From the NCBI GenBank assembly GCA_946800325.1, contig OX326957.1:49347307-49411306 (forward strand): 64,000 nt of DNA, read 5' to 3'. The position numbers and the translations under genes are program-made. The notes beneath the pieces are model-generated. The model did not search any database and was not told the DNA's origin. It worked only from the letters and a program-made list of their open reading frames with translations. The stretch's first letter is position 1; each line of letters opens with the position of its first letter. Source of the stretch: Luzula sylvatica (Eukaryota; Streptophyta; Magnoliopsida; Poales; Juncaceae). This document shows positions 57,724 to 64,000 of this stretch, in pieces.

Positions 57724-58535
57724 CTATCGAAAGGGCAAGCGTTAAATAAGGACTTGTGAGGCCCAGGCTAAATTCAACTCGCTAGTAGTTTATTTGAATG
57801 ATACATTGGATATGGTTGTGACTTAACCGTCCAGGCTAATTGGATTGGAGTTCGGGGCATAGATAGAATGCACACACGAAACTAGGATTGTATATGATAC
57901 GATCCATCACCGAAATTCTATAAAGGTTCAAGAGTCGTATTGGATACGATTTGATATTCATCCTACCTAAATAATGGGATCCCACCCGATAGGCTTTAAG
58001 TCACTTGAGGGAGGAACGGAAATATGGGTCTTGAGTGTTATGGACTTGGAGTCCCATATCGGTATGAGGGTTACCGATTCGATAAAATTATACTTTCATA
58101 TAATCATCATATAAGCATATAGATTAAGTACGCACGGTTAGGAGATTAATCTTCATCATCCGTTTAGAATTATGTTTTCTAGCAACACCAAATATATCGA
58201 TGAGATCGATATGATAGATGGCTTTTGGGCCGGAATTATCGTAATTGACCTTGATAGTTAAAGAATAGTTCTTAGACTGAAAGGAACGTGTTGGACACGG
58301 AAATGGTAGATTCAGGACTCGAGGCTTTGGCTTTAGAGAAAGACGGATTCGATAAACTTTAAGAAGGAATCAAACGATATTACGTGCCTTGTGGTGGCAT
58401 GTATAGACGTAAATTTCTCAAAATTGTTTTGAGAATTCGGGTGTATATGAAAGTGAAACGCAACGCTCAAGAAATAGTTTCAAGAGCTAGAGCGCGTTGA
58501 ATGGTTCATTGCGGCTCAAAGAGTAGGTTAATTTT
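57724..58535. other. Boundary and possible LTR/leader of second copia element
   Basis: No protein motif is readable. The base composition resembles copia LTR or gag, but I cannot define ends. The first element's pol stops just before this region. Confidence 0.35.
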
Positions 58536-60966
58536 GTGACGCCTTATGGGTCTTTGATTAACACTCGTGTGTTGATGGTACGAGATTTGATCTTCGTGAC
58601 CGAATATCATATGCATTCGATAGATAAGTCGATCCCGAAATTGCATGAGATGCGATTTAAATTTGAATTGGAGATGCTCGGACCATCCGAGGAATCCAAT
58701 GCATATAGATGCGTGGATGTCCTTGTAATTCAAAGGCGGGATCGAAAGAAATAAATATCTAAGGGTATTTTGGGAAAATATTTTCCAAACAGAAAGTTCG
58801 GACAATTAGTTGTCCCAAATAATGACTCAAATAACGGTGAAATCTGAGGAGGATTAAACCTAGAAGTTGATTGCTTCTTTTGGCGTTGCCGTCTTGGCCA
58901 TTAATGCGATACTAGATTCGATTGATTAATGCGATACTTATTTATTAGGCAAGATGACAAAGGGCATCATTCTCCGAAGGTTGGAGGAAGATCCAACGAA
59001 TTATTGAAAATTACATTTAGATGTAAATGTTCCGATAAGTTCCGAGGCAAGAGGAGGCTATCGGTATTTTGTTATGTTTACGGACAGTTAAAGTAGATAC
59101 GGTAATATCTGTTTAATGCGTGCCGAAGCGGAGACATTTGAAAGGTTCAAAGAGTTTCAAAAACAAAATACAAAATCGACTTAGTAAGAAAATCAAAGCC
59201 CTTTGATGGGATCGAAGAAGCAAATATTTGAGCTACGCGCTTCGATAGGATCGAGGAGGTGATATTTGAGTTATGAGTATTGATGATCATTTAGGATTGT
59301 GGAATCGTTTCACGATTATCTTCATTTCGGAACATTGAGATGTATCCGAAAAGAGGAAATGAACGCATATTAGACATGGTTCGATAAATGATAAGTCAAA
59401 CGGATCTACCAAAAATATTTTGGGGATACGCCTTTGAGACAGCGGCACTAATGAATGGTTGCATATAAGATATGAACCATAAACCTTCTAATCGGTACAA
59501 AAGACGTCATATGAGATATGGATCGGAATGGTTCCGAAGTTGTCATTTGTACAGATTTGAGGATGTGAGTATATTTCGAAATTTGTTTCGGTTAAACTCA
59601 ATCCCAAATCTGAAAATTGTTCGTTTATCATATATCCTTAAGGAAACTAAATGGTATTAGTTCTATCGTCCCGACGAAAATGAGATTTTCGTGGCTCGAA
59701 AAGATGCCTTCTTGGAGGAGGACATAATGCGCACAAGTTTGGAACTTGATGCAATTTATCTCCACGCGGCCTAGTGGGAGTAGAATAAATCTCGAAAGAG
59801 TTCGATATCTGAAAATGAACATTGTGCCGAATGAAAGTTGACATGACTTCATCAAGAGTTGATGAACGCAAGTCGAACACACAAAGGAATTTTTCGTAGA
59901 TCAAGTAGGCTATATCATAAGCCGGTAAATACGGATTTATCGTGGTTAATGATGATAGATCGAAATCATATGATGATTCGATATCCTACAAGGATGCTAT
60001 GAGAAGTAACGATTCCACATGACATGGTGTCATGAAATCTGAGATTCAATCCGTGTACGTTATCAAGTTTGGAACTTTATTCAATCACTCTCCGGGTTAG
60101 ACCCGTGAAATGTGAATGAGTTTTCAAGGAGAAGAACCTACATGGATAGGAATTTGCATATATGCAAAGCGAGGCTCATAGCGAAGAGTTTCAAGTATTT
60201 CATAGTCGGACTATGAAGAAACGTTTTCGCATGTTGTCATGCTTTCACATTCTCGAAATTCTGCTTGCCATGGTAGCGTATTATGATTATGTGATGTGGC
60301 AAAATGGATATCAAAACCGAATTTCTTCACAGAAATTTTATGAAAGGATGTGTACTTGACACAACCTTACTTGACACAACCTTACGGTTTTGTCGATTCA
60401 TAAGAATCGGGGATAGGATATGCATGCTTTAACGATCCATATGATGGATTAGAGAAAACTTCTCGGAATTGGAATATTCGTTTTGACGAAGTTATAAACT
60501 GTTATAACATTGTCGGAACGAATGAAAACTTTGTGTACACACGAAGGTTAGTGGGAGCCGCGTTATATTTCTTGTAACGACAAATGATTTAGGCGAGACC
60601 ACTTATGAATTAAGCGTGAAGATCTATATGATAGATCTAAGAAGTTCCTCGTTCTATATTATAGCACGTATATCGACATATTGTTGAAAATGGTTTTCAA
60701 CATATAACTCCTTGGAGGAGTTAAATCGAAATGTCGAATGACAGAAATTTGTGTGGCTCGATGTGAGACATCAAGCAGCGCAAAAATAGAAATGATATGA
60801 TGCTTCACATTTTGATGTGAGAATCTATTATGTATGCCATGATATGTATGTGGATGTATGTCGTACGAATGAAGCGTCTAATTTACCGTCAATAAAATCC
60901 AAGAGAATCACACGAGTTTGAATGTAATGCGATTACATGAGACTAACTCTTGTGAATGTATAATGG

Positions 60967-61023
<57 letters not shown>

Positions 61024-61600
61024 CATAATGGTTATGTATACTTAAACCCATCGGGATTTGTATTGATAACGGTGAAGTTTATCCTTGAATACTTTGCGAA
61101 AGAATTCAGGATTTTATTTTATCTATAATGGTGTGGAGGACGTGTTGGTTCTAAAGAATTATAACAACGGCAGTTTCCAAATATTTTGCACGTCCAAATA
61201 TGTAGCACGACTTTTGATTACAAAGTGTGTACATGTTTTGCTTAAACGAAAACACGGTTATGTGGAAAGGTTCCACACAACCAATAGTTTATGATTCTAT
61301 TTATGGAGGCGAGTATATTGCGGTTATTAATCGCAAAAGAAAGCGGTATTGATCAATGATACATGACCAAACTCGAGTAGTCACGAGTTATCGGATTTAC
61401 GGTTGTGTATTGCGTGAAACGCAATAGTGCGAGCCAAAAATGCCGAGGTCACAACCACTTCTAGCCAATACTCAAAAAATTTCGTTTGATCCATGAAATT
61501 TTGTGAAAAGATGTGATCGTAGGTATTGGAAATGTTCCAAACCTTATGAAGATTAACACTAACAGCAACGTGCGGACCCGTTAATTTGTGAAACTAATCA
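58536..61600 (+). mobile_element. Second, strongly decayed copia element (gag, integrase, RT, RNase H)
   Basis: The motifs appear in proper copia order but in shifting frames. Gag has HSIDKSIPKLHEM (58610-58660). Integrase has GKMTK (58950), EARGGYRYFVMFT (59043), ETFERFKEF (59130), LPKIFWGYAFETAA (59408) and KTSYEIW (59500). RT has SYKDAMRS and VMKSEIQS (59980-60060), ILLAMVAYYDYVMWQ (60255-60300), LEKTSRNWNIRFDEVI (60450) and SIMYAMI (60830). RNase H has FIYNGVEDVLVLK (61115) and SGYVFCLNENTVMWKGS (61215). Stops and frameshifts are numerous, so it is much older than the element upstream. Confidence 0.8.
60966..61018. repeat. (AT)n microsatellite inside the decayed copia element
   Basis: About 53 bp of AT dinucleotides lies between the RT and RNase H remnants. 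Confidence 0.95.
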
Positions 61601-62814
61601 TGTCACTTAATAATTTTTGTGACCTCATCAATAGTGTTGGGATGAGTTTAAGGGGCCAACTATATTTTCCCATTATATAACGTGTCTACAATTGTCTTTT
61701 TTGCTTGGGGTTATATATGCAACTCCCATAATATAAAAAATAACATTGATGAGATGACATATGATGGTAAATTGATTATTATTATTAACTAATTTTATTA
61801 ACAATTTAATTAATCATTTAATTGAATTGACATGTCAATTCATATATATTAGTATAATTTATTGACGTATCAATCAGACGTGTCAGTTAATAATTAACAG
61901 ATTCAATTAAAAAAAACTAACCAACTCATTTAATTTTTTTTTTTTTCAACTCATCAAAGAGACTTGGGGACTTGGGATAAGTATCGGGGATCAAGTATAT
62001 TTTGTCCTTTTGTTTTCTCTAAGTTGTTAACCATGACACAACTACTCGTCCATCTGGGGTCTGCTGGAAACTTCAACCAATCACAAACCGGTAGGAAGAA
62101 CTTATTTAACGTTAATACAAACTGTCGAGTCAATATTCTTTTTAATCAATATAATTATTTATAAACTAATAGTACAAATACCATACTCATATATTAATAG
62201 TACAATAATCACGACTCCTGAATTGTTTAATCTCTATTATGATCAAACTTGCCATTAAAATAAATACTCCAGAATTTGCAATTGAAGCTTACTATATTTC
62301 CTTTGACTTCAAAGATATATTTCAAATGGTATCACAACAACTTGATAAATATTGTAAATGACGAACAACGATACGGTACAGTCAGTTATCGTTTTAATTC
62401 TTTACGTAAAAAAATCGTAAAACAGTTATAAAACGTAAAAAAAAAACGATCACATAAATCGATAATATTTTATAACAATTACAATTAAAATTTAAAAATA
62501 AAACAAGAAAAAATGTGACCAAATAATAATTTGACCTAATTTCGATTGGGTAAAATTACAAATTTTCAATTGAGTTATATATAATTTGAATTGAGTAAAA
62601 AATAATTTGACCTAATTATAGATTTCAATTGACCAAACAATAAAATTGTCATTCCTCACATTAGAAAGAAGACATTTAAGTGCTCACAGATTTTCAATTG
62701 AGTAAAAAAATTATTTGATCTAATTATAGTTTTTTTTTTTCAATTGAGTTCTAAAGTTGAAAAATTGAAATATTGAAAAATGTGAAAACAAATTGAATGA
62801 GCACTTTGACTTGT
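61601..62814. other. AT-rich spacer
   Basis: No gene is found. ACGATACGGTACAGTCAG near 62367 and CGTAAAACAGTTATAAAACG near 62416 resemble the AACGGT-word hAT element that follows and may be an eroded relative. Confidence 0.45.
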
Positions 62815-62822
62815 GTTCTTCT

Positions 62823-63601
62823 CAATGTTGTAGATGACGGGATACGGTACGGAACGGTCCGGCACCGTTTTAGTGTACTAACCGAAAAACGGTCGTAAAA
62901 CGGTAAAAAAACGGTGAAAAACGGTAATCCAAAAATAGTCATATTTTCATTAAAATTTGGATATAAAACAAAAAATATATATATAAATATAATTTTTTAA
63001 TAGTAAAATAAAATATTTCCAAATGTCCAAGTTCAAAATAAATATATAAATACAAAAATGACCGGAATAGTTACATTTCACCTTTGAAACATTATTTTGC
63101 ATTACTCTTTCGCCATAATTCCATCGAATATCTTTGTTCGCATTTGTACTCTCAATCGTATTAGAAGTACCGCCACTTTGTGTATTAGACGCCATTGAGC
63201 AATCCTAAAATTGGAAATTGAATTAAATAAGAAAAATCACACCATAATTCGTAAAAATCACACCAGAATTCAGAGAGTCGCCAGTCACCAGAGAGAGCTG
63301 AGAGAGAGCTGAGAGTCTGAGACTGAGAGAGAGCTGAGAGAGAGCTGAGCTGAGACTAAGAGAGAGTCGCCTGAGAGCTGAGCTGAAACTGAGAGAGAGT
63401 CGACTGAGAGAGAGTCGCCTGAGAGGCTGAGACTGAGAGAGAGTCGCCTGAGAGTCGCCTGAGAGAGAGTCGCCTGAGACTGAGAGAGAGTCGCCAGAGA
63501 GAGCTGAGAGCGGTCGCCAACGAGCGGGCTGTGGAACAGAATAAAGTTGTCGCGAGCGACGAGAGAGAGAGAGTAACCTGAGCTGTGGAGAGTAACGAGC
63601 G

Positions 63602-63674
<73 letters not shown>

Positions 63675-63990
63675 ACCTGAGCTGAGAGAGCTGGGAAGCT
63701 TGTCGCGAGCGGGCTGTGGAGCGAACGGCGAGAGTGAGAGTAACTGGGCTGGGGAATAGAATAAAGTTGGGCCGAAAAAATATATAAAAAATAAAAGCCC
63801 AATTATTTTGTTGCAAAAAACGACCGAAAATCGGACCGAAAAACGTTTTGGACTGAAAAAAACGGTCAAACACGTAAAAAAAACGGTTGACCGTTTTTCT
63901 CTCCCGTCTTGCAAAAAACGGTTCGGTTTTTCACCGTAACACCGTTTTTTGACCGTTTTTCGGTGAAAAACGGCGTTTTTTACAACATTG
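62823..63990. mobile_element. Non-autonomous hAT-type element with AAACGGT word arrays
   Basis: The ends are CAATGTTGTAGA and the inverted TTTTACAACATTG. A perfect 8-bp target duplication GTTCTTCT lies at 62815-62822 and 63991-63998. Both subterminal regions (62850-62935 and 63825-63980) are packed with AAACGGT and ACCGTTTT. AAACGG is the hexamer bound by maize Ac transposase, so these are plausible binding sites. The middle holds a long GA-rich block and no transposase. Confidence 0.92.
63270..63745. repeat. GA-rich minisatellite and (GA)n microsatellite
   Basis: Repeats of GAGAGAGTCGCCTGAGACT style (63280-63500) are followed by an uninterrupted (GA)n of about 70 bp at 63604-63672. Long open frames through it on the minus strand are Ser/Leu repeats from the simple sequence, not genes. 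Confidence 0.9.
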
Positions 63991-64000
63991 GTTCTTCTTA

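Noticed and set aside
63223..63914. Minus-strand open frames of 148-216 codons
   Set aside because: They are translations of (GA)n and GAGAGTC repeats inside a hAT element, giving only Ser/Leu/Arg runs.

Overview
This is nuclear DNA of a flowering plant, most likely a eudicot. The evidence is AT-rich spacers, spliced genes with ordinary GT..AG introns and plant-type products, a plant telomere-type (TTTAGGG)n stretch, and plant transposon families (copia, hAT, LINE, Micron-like MITEs). The species cannot be fixed from the sequence.

Host genes fall in two places. First, two near-identical two-exon cytochrome P450 genes (CYP86-clan type, most like CYP96A), both on the + strand at 11720-13441 and 20888-22570. 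Each encodes 527 residues, has its own TATA box and carries a related upstream repeat, so they are a tandem duplicate pair split by transposons. Second, a compact gene island at 24159-31412: a spermidine-synthase-like methyltransferase-fold protein (+), a C2-domain protein (+), a TPR-like protein (+, apparently broken by a one-base frameshift) and a nine-exon G3BP-like NTF2/RRM protein (-). A relic at 2820-4230 joins exon pieces of an organellar methionyl-tRNA synthetase, exocyst subunit SEC8 (twice) and a polyamine-oxidase-like FAD protein. Introns and splice sites are still present, so genomic DNA was captured or rearranged.

The rest is a layered transposon landscape. Two LINE relics lie at 5630-6642 and 16550-18930. 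Five hAT-type elements with 8-bp target duplications lie at 941-1516, 36347-37244, 37371-39438 (with transposase fragments), 39835-41059 and 62823-63990. A Micron-like MITE pair sits in TA microsatellites at 7808-8870. A 2.6-kb long-inverted-repeat element at about 43193-45785 holds a WNK-kinase exon fragment. A nest of LTR elements fills 46222-52840, followed by a degenerate copia element (53818-57723) and a more decayed second one (about 58536-61600).

The most unusual signal is a set of related LTR-type elements (7236-7775, 15232-16500, 46222-48642, 48643-52494). Their U3 or leader regions are packed with short palindromes of the form CCGT-core-ACGG. The core is homogenised within each element but differs between elements (TATA, CATG or TCGA at the centre). 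One of them, at 48643-52494, is young and carries a single intact 432-codon gene. Its two terminal repeats are unequal: the 5' copy has only the first 529 bp of a 1414-bp 3' LTR.
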